Of a DNA stretch of 40,210 nt, positions 40,016-40,210 are shown piece by piece. The DNA is from Candidatus Binatia bacterium. GTDB lineage: Bacteria > Vulcanimicrobiota > Vulcanimicrobiia > Vulcanimicrobiales > Vulcanimicrobiaceae. Each line of letters opens with the position of its first letter. Within the stretch, counting starts at the first letter, position 1. Location: NCBI GenBank assembly GCA_035544215.1, contig DATKHY010000002.1, forward strand, positions 1 to 40,210. The letters are read 5' to 3'. The notes beneath the pieces were generated by a model. That model searched no databases. It was not told where the DNA came from and worked only from the letters and a program-made list of their open reading frames with translations. The position numbers and the translations under genes were made by a program.

Positions 40016-40210
40016 ATGCGCGCGTTTACACTTTCGTTGGCGGCAGGCGTCGCAGCGGCGCTGCTGGCGAGTTGCTCGGGCGGCAACCCGGGATCGATGA
40101 CCTCGTCCGTTCCCGGCACCGGCAGCGCAGCGAAGGTCCAGGCGCTCAAACGCGCGGGCGCGGTGAGCATCATTCCGCGATCGGCGCTGCCGAAGGGACC
40201 GCAGAGACTC
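40016..40210 (+). CDS. Propeller lipoprotein, tandem copy 3 (cut by window end)
   Basis: The first 65 codons are visible. ATG 40016 has AAGGAG 8 nt upstream. The signal peptide MRAFTLSLAAGVAAALLASC places the lipidated Cys at residue 20. The following spacer (SGGNPGSMTSSVPGTGS, then AGAVSIIPRSALPKGP) matches copy 2 almost residue for residue, while the third codon positions differ in many places, so the duplication is not very recent or the spacer is under selection. The propeller part lies beyond the window. Confidence 0.8.
   Translation, partial: MRAFTLSLAAGVAAALLASCSGGNPGSMTSSVPGTGSAAKVQALKRAGAVSIIPRSALPKGPQRL

Noticed and set aside
1-40210. Mobile elements, CRISPR arrays, tRNA or rRNA genes
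   Set aside because: No transposase or integrase text, no regularly spaced repeats, and no tRNA-like or rRNA-like sequence was seen. All intergenic gaps are shorter than 220 bp.

Overview
The window is about 40 kb of dense, high-GC bacterial chromosome. I see no phage, insertion sequence, CRISPR array, tRNA or rRNA. The organism is Gram-negative: there are two TonB-dependent receptor-type outer-membrane barrels, a DUF5916-type barrel and at least 13 lipoproteins. Large receptors with an N-terminal carboxypeptidase-regulatory-like domain, winged-helix/TPR regulators, GloVer and NHL-type repeat lipoproteins, a copper-amine-oxidase-N-domain protein, frequent GTG starts and apparent leaderless promoters together suggest Candidatus Eremiobacterota (WPS-2/Vulcanimicrobiota). 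Acidobacteriota is the main alternative. No marker gene settles this.

Region 1 (1-6.1 kb): the 3' end of a receptor barrel and a propeller lipoprotein, then a leftward block with two tandem winged-helix/TPR regulators, a DUF5069 protein and a small anchored protein. Region 2 (6.1-18.8 kb) is mostly metabolic and mixed in strand. It holds a penicillin-acylase-type Ntn hydrolase, an FAD amine oxidase, a membrane protein, a PLP aminotransferase, a VOC protein, a DUF1059 protein, a CBM9/DUF5916 outer-membrane protein, a DUF488 protein, a creatininase-family amidohydrolase, a GH5-like lipoprotein, an MFS transporter and a small secreted protein. Three convergent gene pairs here share their stop codons in a 4-bp overlap.

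Region 3 (18.8-26 kb): a Kelch/galactose-oxidase-like lipoprotein stands divergent from a copper-amine-oxidase-N-domain protein. They are separated by a promoter region with a perfect tandem 13-bp repeat. A cupredoxin with a complete type 1 copper motif follows, then a frameshifted SpoIIE phosphatase/HATPase gene, a GloVer-repeat lipoprotein and a LuxR-type regulator.

Region 4 (26-37.5 kb) is the most striking. A full-length TonB-dependent receptor is followed by five genes that overlap or nearly abut. These are a lipoprotein of unknown family, a propeller lipoprotein, a PstS-like phosphate-binding lipoprotein, a DUF4397-like lipoprotein and another propeller lipoprotein. No pstC, pstA or pstB is present. 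I read this as a candidate surface/periplasmic capture system built round an orphan PstS-like protein. A zinc alcohol dehydrogenase and a DUF4097 lipoprotein follow. Region 5 (37.5-40.2 kb) is a tandem array of three related cysteine-rich propeller lipoproteins, cut by the window end. The second copy has a 213-nt leader with several predicted hairpins, one enclosing the ribosome-binding site.

Regulatory pattern: several genes have a TANNNT-like -10 element only 6-9 nt before the start codon and no Shine-Dalgarno sequence, suggesting leaderless mRNAs. Others have clear GGAGG-type sites.
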